From: DASSJT01 sp035691065
Lineage (GTDB): Bacteria > Actinomycetota > Actinomycetes > Actinomycetales > Dermatophilaceae
Length of the DNA stretch: 64,000 nucleotides
NCBI GenBank assembly: GCA_035691065.1
Contig: DASSJT010000157.1
Location: 10,844-74,843 of the forward strand
Direction: 5' to 3'
Shown: piece after piece, positions 38,422-46,672 of the stretch
Position numbering within the stretch: the first letter of the stretch is position 1
Layout of the letters: each line of letters opens with the position of its first letter
The notes under the pieces: generated by a model
Told to the model about the DNA's origin: nothing
What the model saw: only the letters and a program-made list of their open reading frames with translations
The model's database searches: none
Program-made: the position numbers and the translations under genes

Positions 38422-39156
38422 CTATGCCCTACGGTTGCGCGGCGGGAACTCGTGCCGCGCGCTGTCGGCGATCCGCTTCAGGAGGTAGGTGTCGATTCCG
38501 GCCCCCACGACACCGCCCACGACTGGCACCCCCTTGCCGAAGCGGCTGAACGTCTTGCGACCGGCCGTCGAGAGCAGCCGGAAGGCGACCGCCTTGTTGA
38601 CGACCATCAGCACGGGGCCTGGAAGCCGCTGGACCGCGAGGTTGGAGAGTCGTCCGGTCGTGACGACCCCGGCCTTGCGCAACAGGTCGTCGGCCTCTGC
38701 GTCGATCAGGGTGAGCAGGATCGCCGAGCGGATCTCCGGCTGCTTGATGTCATAGCCACGGACTGAGGCGATGCTCGCCACCATGCGCGTCGCCAGGACG
38801 TAGAACTCCAGCACGTTCGCCGGCAGCGAGATCGGCATCGTGATGAAGCCGCCCATGCTCGTGACGAAGCCGCCGGCAGCGCCCAGCTTGAGGTGGCTGC
38901 GCACGATCGCGTCGACCGCCTGCTCGGCGCCAGCCCGCTCGGCGCGAGCCACGTCTGCCACCCTCTGGGCCGAGTCGAACGGACCCTTCCCGTCGATACC
39001 GATGTCGAGGAGGTTCTCGATCATCCTGGTGGTGGCTCCGCCCAGCAGCCCGGAATCCGGCTTCTGCTCGCGCGCCATCGCCAGCGCCCCCTTGGTCTGC
39101 TCGACCGCGTCCACGGTCTTCGCCGCGTCGTCGTTGCCCAAGCCGAGGAGACCCAC
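38422..39156 (-). CDS. EcsC-family protein
   Basis: A 244-residue EcsC-like protein by the conserved block AAGGFVTSMGGFITMPISLP, followed by ANVLEFYVLATRMVASIA, and GVPVVGGVVGAGIDTYLLKRI near the C-terminus. The Bacillus relative is linked to an ABC transporter operon, but no transporter is near here and the function is unknown. It starts with GTG at 39156 after GGAAGGA, divergent from the sulfurtransferase gene. Confidence 0.88.
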   Translation of the reverse strand: MGLLGLGNDDAAKTVDAVEQTKGALAMAREQKPDSGLLGGATTRMIENLLDIGIDGKGPFDSAQRVADVARAERAGAEQAVDAIVRSHLKLGAAGGFVTSMGGFITMPISLPANVLEFYVLATRMVASIASVRGYDIKQPEIRSAILLTLIDAEADDLLRKAGVVTTGRLSNLAVQRLPGPVLMVVNKAVAFRLLSTAGRKTFSRFGKGVPVVGGVVGAGIDTYLLKRIADSARHEFPPRNRRA

Positions 39157-39224
39157 GCTGATCCTTCCGCCGTCGGAATGAATGGACCACCCATCCTGCC
39201 ACGGGCTGCGTCAGGACCGCGCAC

Positions 39225-39230
39225 TATCGT
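39225..39230 (+). promoter_or_regulatory. -10-like TATCGT directly before the sulfurtransferase start
   Basis: TATCGT ends seven bases before the ATG at 39238, so transcription would start at or within a base of the ATG. This fits a leaderless mRNA, a common form in actinomycetes. No clear -35 is seen. Confidence 0.45.
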
Positions 39231-39237
39231 TGGGAGC

Positions 39238-40119
39238 ATGACCAACCCCAGCGACGAGCGCATCTCCCACTACGCCCACCCGGAGCGGCTCGTGACGACG
39301 GAGTGGCTGGCTGGGCAGATCGAGTCCGGCACGGCTGGCGCGGGCAAGCGGGTGGCGATCCTCGAGTCCGACGAGGACGTCCTGCTCTATGACACCGGCC
39401 ACATCCCAGGTTCGTTCAAGCTCGACTGGCACCAGGACCTCAACGACCCCTTGACCCGCGACTACGTCGGTGGCGAGCAGTTCGCCCGCGTGATGTCCGC
39501 GCGCGGCATCGACCGCGATACGACGGTCGTCCTCTACGGCGACAAGAACAACTGGTGGGCGGCCTACGCCCTCTGGGTGATGACGCTGTTCGGGCACGAG
39601 GACGTGCGACTGCTCGACGGCGGACGCGCCAAGTGGGCGGCCGAGGGACGCGCGATGACGCGCGAGGTCCCGCAGGCCAGCCACACGGCATACCCCGTGG
39701 TGGAGCGGGTCGACAAGGAGATCCGCGCGTTCAAGGACGACGTAATGGGCCACCTGGGCGGCGCGCTCGTCGACGTGCGCTCCCCCGGCGAGTACTCCGG
39801 CGAGCTCCTGCACATGCCCGACTACCCGCAGGAGGGCGCCATGCGCGGCGGCCACATTCCCGGCGCGAAGAGCGTCCCATGGGCCCGTGCGGCCAACGAG
39901 GACGGCACCTTCAAGTCGCGTGACGACCTCGAGGACATCTACCAGCGGGAGCAGGGGCTCGACCCGCACGGCGACACCATCGCCTACTGCCGCATCGGTG
40001 AACGGTCGTCCCACACCTGGTTCGTGCTCACCTACCTCCTGGGTTTCGACAAGGTGCGTAACTACGACGGCTCGTGGACCGAGTGGGGCAACGCCGTGCG
40101 CGTTCCCATCGAGCGGTGA
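39238..40119 (+). CDS. Thiosulfate/3-mercaptopyruvate sulfurtransferase (rhodanese)
   Basis: A 293-residue two-domain rhodanese. The inactive N-terminal domain contains DTGHIPGSFKLDW and VVLYGDKNNWWAAYALWVM; the active C-terminal domain has GGHIPGAKSVPW and the loop CRIGERSSHTWF with the catalytic cysteine at residue 251. The active loop CRIGERSS is the SseA/CysA type of actinomycetes. It moves sulfane sulfur to thiol acceptors; the adjacent sufE suggests a link to iron-sulfur cluster sulfur supply. Confidence 0.95.
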   Translation: MTNPSDERISHYAHPERLVTTEWLAGQIESGTAGAGKRVAILESDEDVLLYDTGHIPGSFKLDWHQDLNDPLTRDYVGGEQFARVMSARGIDRDTTVVLYGDKNNWWAAYALWVMTLFGHEDVRLLDGGRAKWAAEGRAMTREVPQASHTAYPVVERVDKEIRAFKDDVMGHLGGALVDVRSPGEYSGELLHMPDYPQEGAMRGGHIPGAKSVPWARAANEDGTFKSRDDLEDIYQREQGLDPHGDTIAYCRIGERSSHTWFVLTYLLGFDKVRNYDGSWTEWGNAVRVPIER

Positions 40120-40165
40120 GCGACCCGTCGTTCGAGATCGATTGAGTGGTAAGGAGATTCACGGC

Positions 40166-40636
40166 ATGACTGCGATGCCGCCCAGCCTGGCCGAGATCGC
40201 CGATGACTTCGCCGGCGCCTCGCCGCAGGAGCGGCTCCAGCTGCTGCTGGAGTTCAGTGACGAGCTGCCCGAACTGCCGGAGAGGTATGCCGGTCAGCCC
40301 GGCAAGCTGGAACAGGTCCACGAGTGCCAGTCACCCCTCTTTCTCCTGGTCGAGGTGGGCGACGAGCCCGCCGACGAGCCCGGCCGGCGGATTGTGAACC
40401 TCCACTTCCAGGCCCCGCCCGAGGCCCCGACCACACGCGGCTTCGCGGGCATCCTGCACGAGGGCCTCGACGGGCTGACCGTCGAGGAGGTCCTCGGCAC
40501 CCCGGACGACGCGCCCCTGCATTTCTCGCTCGCCGAGGTCGTCTCGCCGCTTCGCCTGCGCGGCATGGTGGCGATGCTGAGCCGGATCAAGCGGCAGACC
40601 GCGCTCAAGTCCGGCGTCGCCGTCGCATCGGCCTGA
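40166..40636 (+). CDS. sufE: SufE, sulfur acceptor protein
   Basis: A 156-residue SufE: it accepts sulfur from a cysteine desulfurase and passes it on for Fe-S cluster assembly. The acceptor cysteine is C54 in VHECQSPLFLLVEV, preceded by RLQLLLEFSDELPELPERY, and SPLRLRGMVAMLSRIKRQ ends the fold. AAGGAGA precedes the ATG at 40166. It lies 46 bases after the sulfurtransferase gene and is probably co-transcribed. No SUF operon is in the window. Confidence 0.95.
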   Translation: MTAMPPSLAEIADDFAGASPQERLQLLLEFSDELPELPERYAGQPGKLEQVHECQSPLFLLVEVGDEPADEPGRRIVNLHFQAPPEAPTTRGFAGILHEGLDGLTVEEVLGTPDDAPLHFSLAEVVSPLRLRGMVAMLSRIKRQTALKSGVAVASA

Positions 40637-40691
40637 CGGGCCGCAACTGGAGGGGCTTCTGGCGGTTGCTTTGGGGGGCTGCCTCCGGGCG

Positions 40692-40768
40692 CCGATTCCG
40701 GCGGTTGCTGTAGGCCGACCGCTTCCGGCGGTTGCTGTCGGCCGACCGCTTCCGGCGGTTGCTTCTGG
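40692..40768. repeat. 27-bp tandem array, about 2.8 copies
   Basis: Units beginning CCGACCGCTTCCGGCGGTTG repeat at 40692 (a 23-bp short copy), 40715 and 40742. Each contains the small hairpin CCGC-TTCCG-GCGG, so transcripts leaving sufE could fold into a series of stems. The array lies in the 198-base gap before the polymerase-like gene. Confidence 0.85.
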
Positions 40769-40834
40769 GTCGGCTTTTGCGCGGCTCCCTTCGGGGGGCG
40801 CTTGGACGTCGGTGCCCGCGGATAGCGTGCTCGC

Positions 40835-42535
40835 GTGAGCCCCGAGCACGTTGCCGTCGCCTTCGGACACGGTCTGGGAGCACTCTGGGCCCCCCACGTC
40901 TCCTTGACCGGGAGCGAGGCCGAGGTCGTGGCGCACATCCGACGACTCGAGACAGCCGGCACCCGCTGGGTCTGGTGGTCCGCAGCCGAGGGCGCCCGCC
41001 CCCTGGTGGCCGCCGGCGTGGCGCTGGCCCGGTGCTGGGACATCGCGGAGGCTCACCGGCTCGCCTACGGGGGCTGGCTCGCCGACGCGGGCCGCTGCTG
41101 GTCAGCAGTGCGTGGCCTCGATGAGACGACACTTCCAGGCGCTCCGACCGGCGACCTGTTCGAGGTCGCTGCCACCACCGACGCCGCACTGCCTGAGGAC
41201 GAGCTGGTGCGTCCTGACGGCCACCTGCGCCCCGATGCCGTGCGCGGGGACTGGCAGCGCACACCCGGGCGGCTGCTGCGATGGGCGCGAACGGCATACG
41301 ACGTCGCGGAGCTCCAACGATCGGCCCTCAATGAGGCCGGTCCGCGGGCGGTGACCACGGCTCACTCCGAGTCCGCCGCAGCGCTGCTGTGCGAGGAGCT
41401 CGCCCGTGACGGACTCCCCATCGACCGGGTGTGCGCTGAGCAGCTGATCGCACAGGCCGCTGGCCCGCGCACGCGCTCGGAGGGCGAGGCTGCGGAGGTG
41501 CGGCGTGACCGTGACCAGGCGGTGCTTCGGCACGCGGCTGGGAATGCAGCCGCAGCGGCGGCCGTCGACCTGCGTAACCCCGCCCAGGTGCGCCAGCTGC
41601 TGGCAGGCGTCGGCATCGTGGTGCCCAACACCCGCAAGTGGGTGCTCGAGCCCTACCGCGAGACCCATCCGATCGTGGACGCGCTGCTGCTGTGGCGAAA
41701 GGCCGAGCGGATCGCGACGACCTATGGATACAGCTGGCTGGACTCCCACGTTGGCCCCGACGACCGGCTCCGTGGCGGTTGGACCGCCTGTGACGGCGGC
41801 GCGGGCCGCATGACCGCCCAGAACGGCCTGCACAACCTGCCGGCTGCCCTGCGACCAGCCGTTGCCGCACAACCAGACCACGTCTTCGTCCGGGCCGACC
41901 TGGGCCAGATCGAGCCGCGGGTGCTGGCGGTGGTGTCCGGCGACCCCCGCTTCGCGGCCGCCACGCAGGCCGACGACCTCTACGCCCCGGTCGCCGCCGC
42001 GCTGGGGGTGGAGCGGCCCGTTGCCAAGGTTGCCGTCCTGGCCGCCATGTACGGTCAGCGCAGCGGGGCCGCCGGGGAGGCCCTCAAGGGCCTGGAGCGC
42101 GCCTACCCGGTTGCCATGGGCTTTCTCGACCGGGCGTATGCCGTGGGGCTGGCCCGCGGGTCGCTGCGCACCTTCGGGGGCCGGCTGATCCGCAGCGGAA
42201 GCGTGCTTGCGGAAGGGGACGATGGCACCCTGGCGGCGAGGGACGCTGCCCGCGGGCGGTTCGTCCGCAACGCGGTCATTCAGGGCGCTGCGGCCGAGCT
42301 GTTCAAGGCCTGGGCGGCAACGGTGCGTGCCATGACGGCCGACCTCGGTGCGCAGATCGTCCTGTGCCTGCACGACGAGCTTCTGGTCCATGCTCCGGTG
42401 GAGCACGCGGAGGAGGTGCGGACGCGTGTGGTCTCCTCCCTCGAGGACAGCGCCCGGCGGTGGAGCGGCTCGAGCGCCGTCCGCTTCGTCGCGGACGCGT
42501 CCATCATCTCCCGCTGGTCAGACGCGAAGGGCTGA
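40835..42535 (+). CDS. DNA polymerase I-like (family A) protein without visible 3'-5' exonuclease motifs
   Basis: A 566-residue family A polymerase, much shorter than PolA. Catalytic motif A is RADLGQIEPRVLA (D355), motif B is RPVAKVAVLAAMYG (K398) and motif C is LHDELLVHAP (D514, E515), so the palm residues are intact. FVRNAVIQGAAAELFK also matches. At the position of E. coli Phe762, four residues after the motif B lysine, it has Leu, which is atypical. The N-terminal ~180 residues show no DxE exonuclease motif and no 5' nuclease domain exists. Such proteins are often named bifunctional exonuclease/polymerase in actinomycetes. It starts with GTG. Confidence 0.88.
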   Translation: MSPEHVAVAFGHGLGALWAPHVSLTGSEAEVVAHIRRLETAGTRWVWWSAAEGARPLVAAGVALARCWDIAEAHRLAYGGWLADAGRCWSAVRGLDETTLPGAPTGDLFEVAATTDAALPEDELVRPDGHLRPDAVRGDWQRTPGRLLRWARTAYDVAELQRSALNEAGPRAVTTAHSESAAALLCEELARDGLPIDRVCAEQLIAQAAGPRTRSEGEAAEVRRDRDQAVLRHAAGNAAAAAAVDLRNPAQVRQLLAGVGIVVPNTRKWVLEPYRETHPIVDALLLWRKAERIATTYGYSWLDSHVGPDDRLRGGWTACDGGAGRMTAQNGLHNLPAALRPAVAAQPDHVFVRADLGQIEPRVLAVVSGDPRFAAATQADDLYAPVAAALGVERPVAKVAVLAAMYGQRSGAAGEALKGLERAYPVAMGFLDRAYAVGLARGSLRTFGGRLIRSGSVLAEGDDGTLAARDAARGRFVRNAVIQGAAAELFKAWAATVRAMTADLGAQIVLCLHDELLVHAPVEHAEEVRTRVVSSLEDSARRWSGSSAVRFVADASIISRWSDAKG

Positions 42536-42561
42536 CGCCGGGGTGGCGTGCCTCAGCGCCG

Positions 42562-42680
42562 CCGGCTCGGCTCGGTGCTGGCCGGCTCGGTGCTGGCCGG
42601 CTCGGCTCAGTGCTGGCGGCTCAGTGCTGGCGGCTCAGTGCTCGCGGCTGAGTGTTGCTGACTCAGCGTTGCCGGCTCAG
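42562..42680. repeat. 14-20-bp tandem array between the polymerase and PAC2 genes
   Basis: Repeated CCGGCTCGGTGCTGG and CGGCTCAGTGCTGG units, about eight imperfect copies, fill the 141-base gap between the convergent genes and run just into the end of the PAC2 gene. Confidence 0.8.
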
Positions 42681-43642
42681 CGCCGTGGATAGCCGCTGCT
42701 GTCGTCGGTGCCGGCGTCCTTGTCGTCGTCGGACACGGTGCGCAGGAACTCCTCGAACTCGGCGCCGATCTCCTCTGCCGAGGGAATCTCGCTCACACCG
42801 GTGGCGAGCAGGCTGGGCCGCTGCATCCCCTCGACGAACTGGTCGTACTGCTGCTCCAGCGCGTTGACGACCTGGGCCACTTCCTCAGACCCGTTGACCT
42901 CTCGAGCAATCTCCGCTCGGTTGATCCCCGCCGCGGCGACGAGCGCGTCGTTGGGCAGGTTGAGGCCAGTGTGGTCGACGATGGCGTTGAGGGCGGCCAC
43001 CGCACCGTCGGGGAACTCCGCCTGGGAGAGGTAATGCGGCACGTGGATGGCGAAGCCGATCGCATCGTGACCCGACTCGCCGAGGCGCAGCTCGAGCAGG
43101 GCGCTGAGGCTGGCAGGAACTTGCACCCGGCCGAACAGCGGGTTGTCCTCGCCCAGCAGCCGCGGGTTGGTCGCGTGGCGGCTCAGGCCCAGCGGGCGGG
43201 TGTGCGGCACGGCCATGGGGATGCCGTGCGCCGTGACCGTGAGCGTGATGCCGAGGTCGACGATGATCTCGCGGATCGCCTCGATGACCCGCTCCCACTG
43301 GTAGTCGGGCTCGCTGCCGGCGAGGAGGTAGTAGGGCGTGCTGTCACGGTCGGCGAGGCGGTAGAGCAGCAGGGCAGGGTCGTCGTACGAAGCCCAGCGG
43401 TTCGCGTCGAACACCATGGCGGGGCGGCGGCCGCGGTAGTCGATCAGCTGGTCGACGTCGAACGACGCCACCACGGTGGCCTCGCCGGAGGCCAGGAGGT
43501 GCTCGGTCAGGAGGCGCTGGGTGTGGCCCGCGTCGATGAACCCGCCGAGCGACACGATGAGCACTCCCCCGGGGCTACCCGATCGCCGCGTCAGCGCGCG
43601 GCCATCGGATTCGTAGCGGTAGAGCTCGGATGGGTTGAGCAC
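42677..43642 (-). CDS. PAC2-family protein
   Basis: A 321-residue member of the PAC2 (proteasome assembly chaperone 2) superfamily widely found in actinomycetes. Typical segments: VLIVSLGGFIDAGHTQRLL, DVDQLIDYRGRRPAMVFD, VTAHGIPMAVPHTRP and HVPHYLSQAEFPDGA. The bacterial proteins' function is not settled; the archaeal/eukaryotic homologues assist proteasome assembly, and actinomycetes do have proteasomes, but no proteasome gene is present here. The last ~20 residues are acidic and variable. Confidence 0.9.
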   Translation of the reverse strand: MLNPSELYRYESDGRALTRRSGSPGGVLIVSLGGFIDAGHTQRLLTEHLLASGEATVVASFDVDQLIDYRGRRPAMVFDANRWASYDDPALLLYRLADRDSTPYYLLAGSEPDYQWERVIEAIREIIVDLGITLTVTAHGIPMAVPHTRPLGLSRHATNPRLLGEDNPLFGRVQVPASLSALLELRLGESGHDAIGFAIHVPHYLSQAEFPDGAVAALNAIVDHTGLNLPNDALVAAAGINRAEIAREVNGSEEVAQVVNALEQQYDQFVEGMQRPSLLATGVSEIPSAEEIGAEFEEFLRTVSDDDKDAGTDDSSGYPRR

Positions 43643-44010
43643 AAGGGTGCCTTTCGTGCGGGGCCGCCAAGCGGCCCGGGTCTGGACGGCGGTCGGTCGG
43701 ACCGGTCGGTCTGGGTGGCCACAGCAGGTGCCTGCTGCCCATTCACCTAGTCAACGCCAGCCGACGTCGAGTTGATTCCGGACCTGCCTCCCCAGTCTCC
43801 CTGTGATGACGTCCTGACCGCGCATCACCCGGCGAGCGCGGCGGCTGCGTCAGCACGGCTGCAAGGCCGCAAAGCGGCAACGCCGTAACACCGCAAGGCC
43901 GCAACGCAGCAAACACAGCCCTGCCAACCGACGGCGCCGGCTGCTCGGGCCGACCCCAGTCGCCAACCCGGCGGCGCGGGCTGGTCGGCGAACCAGTCGG
44001 AAATTCGTTC

Positions 44011-44038
44011 TTGCATTCCCGTCAGAGTGTGGTAGAAC
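44011..44038 (+). promoter_or_regulatory. Promoter of the tetR-MFS unit
   Basis: TTGCAT (44011-44016) and TAGAAC (44033-44038) lie 16 bases apart, immediately before the palindrome at 44039. The -10 is imperfect. Binding of a repressor to the palindrome would cover the transcription start. Confidence 0.5.
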
Positions 44039-44063
44039 ATGAAACGGAACAGTTTCGTTTCAT
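44039..44063. promoter_or_regulatory. 25-bp palindromic operator for the adjacent TetR
   Basis: ATGAAACGGAAC and GTTTCGTTTCAT flank one central base and are complementary at 11 of 12 positions. It is the right size and position for a TetR-family autoregulatory site, about 100 bases upstream of the regulator's start. Confidence 0.75.
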
Positions 44064-44165
44064 CGATTTCCCGGTCCACTGGAGGATCGGCCCGGTTCCG
44101 GGCCGACCGCCGGGGGGACCGATAGGTTGGCCCAGCAGCCGGCCCTGACCCGGAAGGAGGCAGCG

Positions 44166-44780
44166 ATGTCACCTCTCGAAGCAGCTGCCGCCGTCCGGAC
44201 GCGGCCCCGCGTCGAAGGACAGCGCGAGGAGGAGATCCTGCGCGCGGCCCTGGACGTGCTGGGCGAGGTGGGCTATGACCGGCTCACCTTCGACTTGGTC
44301 GCCGCCGAGGCCAAGGCCTCCAAGGCGACGCTCTACCGGCGCTGGCCCCACAAGCGCGACCTGGTCATCGACGCGGTGGGCCTGCTCATCGGCTGTCCCG
44401 CGGAGCAAGACCCGCACACCGGGTCGCTGCGGGAGGACCTGCTGGCGCAGGCCTGTGCCGATGGGGGCCTCGTCGACGACCGGCTGGTCGCCGCCTGGGG
44501 CTCCCTCCTGCCGATCCTCCACCGCGATCCCGAGCTGCTGAGCGGGATCCAGGCGCGCTTCGTCGCGCCCAAGATGGCGGCTACACGGCAGGTTTTCGCC
44601 CATGCCCAGGAGCGCGGTGAGATCGGCAACGACGCCGACCTCGACACCCTGCTCATGATCCTGCCGGCCATGTGCTTCCACGAGGCGCTGATGACCGGCC
44701 GACGCCCCGGAAGGGAGCGCGTCACGCAGCTGCTGGACTCCGTCGTCCTGCCAGCCTGCGCGGCCACCGTGGCCGACTAG
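44166..44780 (+). CDS. TetR/AcrR-family transcriptional regulator
   Basis: A 204-residue repressor. The helix-turn-helix covers about residues 20-65 (REEEILRAALDVLGEVGYDR, LTFDLVAAEAKASKATLYRR, WPHKRDLVIDAV). The C-terminal ligand-binding part resembles the TetR_C family with ELLSGIQARFVAPKM and RGEIGNDADLDTLLMILPAM. AAGGAGG precedes the ATG. It lies 155 bases upstream of the MFS transporter gene on the same strand and probably regulates it and itself. The inducing drug cannot be predicted. Confidence 0.93.
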   Translation: MSPLEAAAAVRTRPRVEGQREEEILRAALDVLGEVGYDRLTFDLVAAEAKASKATLYRRWPHKRDLVIDAVGLLIGCPAEQDPHTGSLREDLLAQACADGGLVDDRLVAAWGSLLPILHRDPELLSGIQARFVAPKMAATRQVFAHAQERGEIGNDADLDTLLMILPAMCFHEALMTGRRPGRERVTQLLDSVVLPACAATVAD

Positions 44781-44935
44781 GCGACGACCAGGCGCTCTCC
44801 TCCACCACCGCACCACACACCGCCCGTTTCGGGACGCCGCCGTCCCGCGATCCGACGTGCCCGCTACTTGGGTACGCCACGCCCTCATTCACCCATGCCC
44901 TGAGTCACCCAGTCACCACCTTGAGAGGGGAACCC

Positions 44936-46495
44936 ATGTCCTCAACCACCCTTGAGGAGATCCGCGAACCCGCGGATGACTTCACGTCACACGACGCACC
45001 GCCCCGCAAGCTCGGGCTCGCCCTGATCCTGATCTGCGCGGCCCAGCTCATGATCGTCCTGGACGCGACGATCGTGAACATCGCTCTGCCCCACCTGCAG
45101 GCGGACCTGCACTTCTCCCAGGCGAACCTGCAGTGGGTCGTCACCATCTACACGCTCGCGTTCGGCGGCGTCCTGCTCCTGGGCGGACGCCTCGGCGACC
45201 TCTACGGCAGGCGCCGGCTGTTCATCAGCGGTGTGGTGCTCTTCGCACTTGCGTCCCTGGCTGGCGGCCTCGCCACCAACGAGACCATGATGCTGGCCGC
45301 GCGTGCTGTGCAGGGCCTGGGCGGGGCGCTGGCCGCACCGAATGCCCTGGCGCTGATCACCACGACCTTCCCCGCTGGGAAGGAGCGCAACCGGGCCATG
45401 GGGGTGTTCGCCGCGATGTCCGGCGCCGGCGCCGCGATCGGCCTGATCCTCGGTGGTGCCCTGACCGAGATCGACTGGCGCTGGAACTTCTTCATCAATG
45501 TCCCCATCGGCATCGTGGTGGCTGCGATGGCACCGCGTGTGCTCACCGAGTCCGACGGCGGCACGGGTGGCCTCGACATCCCCGGCGCGGCCACGTCCGT
45601 GGCGGGCCTGGCCTCGCTGGTCTACGGGCTCACCCACGCGGCGACGACCTCCTGGTCCGATACCTGGACCGTGACCTACCTCGGCGTCGGGGTTGCGCTG
45701 CTGCTCGCCTTCGTCGTGATCGAGCGCACCACGAAGCACCCGCTGCTGCCCCTGCGGATCCCCGCCAACCGGACCCGCGGGACAGCGTTCCTCGTGATGC
45801 TCATCGTGGGGGCCGCCCTGTTCGCGATGTTCTTCTTCCTCGGCCAGTACATCCAGAACGTCCTGGGGTACTCGTCGATGAAGACCGGCCTCGCGTTTCT
45901 GCCCTTCTCCTTCGGCATCGTCGCATCTGCGCAGGTCGCATCGGCGCTCATGTCGAGGGTCGACCCGCGGTGGACAGCGGGCACAGGTGGCGTCCTGGCC
46001 ATGACCGGCATGTGGGGCTTCTCGAGACTCGGCGTCGACAGCACCTACGCCGCCGACCTCCTGCCCTGGATCATCGTCCTCGCCTTCGGCATGGGCCTCA
46101 TCTTCGTCCCGATGACGCTGACTGCCGTGCACGGCGTGGAGCACGAGGACTCCTCCGTGGCCTCCGCGGTGCTCAACACGATGCAGCAGATCGGCGGCAC
46201 GCTGGGTCTGGCCACGCTCAGCACCGTCTTCGTGAGCGCTCTCAAGAACAAGGCAGCTGAGCTGGTTGCTGCTGCCCAGGCGAGCGTCCCGCCCGGCACT
46301 CCCGGCCCGAGCGCACAGCAGATGGCCGCGGCCAAGAAGGCGATCGAGACCCAGGCGTGGACGTACGGGGCCAGCCAGGCGTACGTCGTGGCCGCGATCA
46401 TGATGGCGGTGGCCGCGCTGATCACCTTCGCCTTCCTCAACGTGAAGCACCGCGAGCTGGCCCACGACGGCGCGGAGCCCGTGACCGTCGGCTGA
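44936..46495 (+). CDS. MFS multidrug transporter, DHA2 (14-span, EmrB/QacA) family
   Basis: A 519-residue drug:proton antiporter. The first spans have the DHA2 signature QLMIVLDATIVNIALPHLQ, then QWVVTIYTLAFGGVLLLGG and motif A GRLGDLYGRRRLF. Fourteen hydrophobic segments are visible; motif C-like GAGAAIGLILGGALTE follows. It would export toxic hydrophobic compounds. GAGAGGGG precedes the ATG at 44936. The gene lies directly after tetR and is followed by two strong hairpins. Confidence 0.94.
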   Translation: MSSTTLEEIREPADDFTSHDAPPRKLGLALILICAAQLMIVLDATIVNIALPHLQADLHFSQANLQWVVTIYTLAFGGVLLLGGRLGDLYGRRRLFISGVVLFALASLAGGLATNETMMLAARAVQGLGGALAAPNALALITTTFPAGKERNRAMGVFAAMSGAGAAIGLILGGALTEIDWRWNFFINVPIGIVVAAMAPRVLTESDGGTGGLDIPGAATSVAGLASLVYGLTHAATTSWSDTWTVTYLGVGVALLLAFVVIERTTKHPLLPLRIPANRTRGTAFLVMLIVGAALFAMFFFLGQYIQNVLGYSSMKTGLAFLPFSFGIVASAQVASALMSRVDPRWTAGTGGVLAMTGMWGFSRLGVDSTYAADLLPWIIVLAFGMGLIFVPMTLTAVHGVEHEDSSVASAVLNTMQQIGGTLGLATLSTVFVSALKNKAAELVAAAQASVPPGTPGPSAQQMAAAKKAIETQAWTYGASQAYVVAAIMMAVAALITFAFLNVKHRELAHDGAEPVTVG

Positions 46496-46516
46496 GGTCG
46501 CACTGGCCGAAAGGAA

Positions 46517-46552
46517 GCCGGAAAGCACGCAGGAAAGCAAGCAGGAAAGCAG
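46517..46552. repeat. 12-bp tandem repeat, 3 copies
   Basis: GCAGGAAAGCAA-type units at 46517, 46529 and 46541, directly after the transporter stop and before the first hairpin. Confidence 0.8.
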
Positions 46553-46559
46553 GCACGAT

Positions 46560-46594
46560 GGAAGGCCCCCGCGGTTGTCTCCCGGGGGCCTTCC
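46560..46594. terminator. Bidirectional hairpin terminator 1
   Basis: GGAAGGCCCCCG and its complement (12 bp) enclose an 11-base loop between the convergent MFS and hrpA genes. The stem is perfect. Confidence 0.75.
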
Positions 46595-46610
46595 CGCGCC
46601 TGCACGCCGA

Positions 46611-46653
46611 GCCGGCCCACCGGCATACCTCAGGGGTATGCCGGTGGGCCGGC
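46611..46653. terminator. Bidirectional hairpin terminator 2, perfect 19-bp stem
   Basis: GCCGGCCCACCGGCATACC pairs perfectly with the right arm across a 5-base loop. Both arms contain the GGCATAC/GTATGCC motif that is frequent in this window. It is the second hairpin in tandem between convergent genes. Confidence 0.8.
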
Positions 46654-46672
46654 ACTGACCAGGACGCTCGGG

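Larger units (their letters stand above)
43643..44165. other. 523-base gene-free region between PAC2 and tetR
   Basis: Divergent region carrying the promoters of both genes. A GCAAGGCCGCAA direct repeat (43861 and 43893) sits in a CCGCAA-rich stretch; the tetR operator and promoter lie at 44011-44063. No coding frame is convincing, although a minus-strand frame is open over part of it. Confidence 0.6.

Noticed and set aside
44169..44888. 239-codon minus-strand ORF opposite tetR
   Set aside because: TetR in the other strand has a clear HTH and ribosome site; the antisense frame has no protein-like segments.
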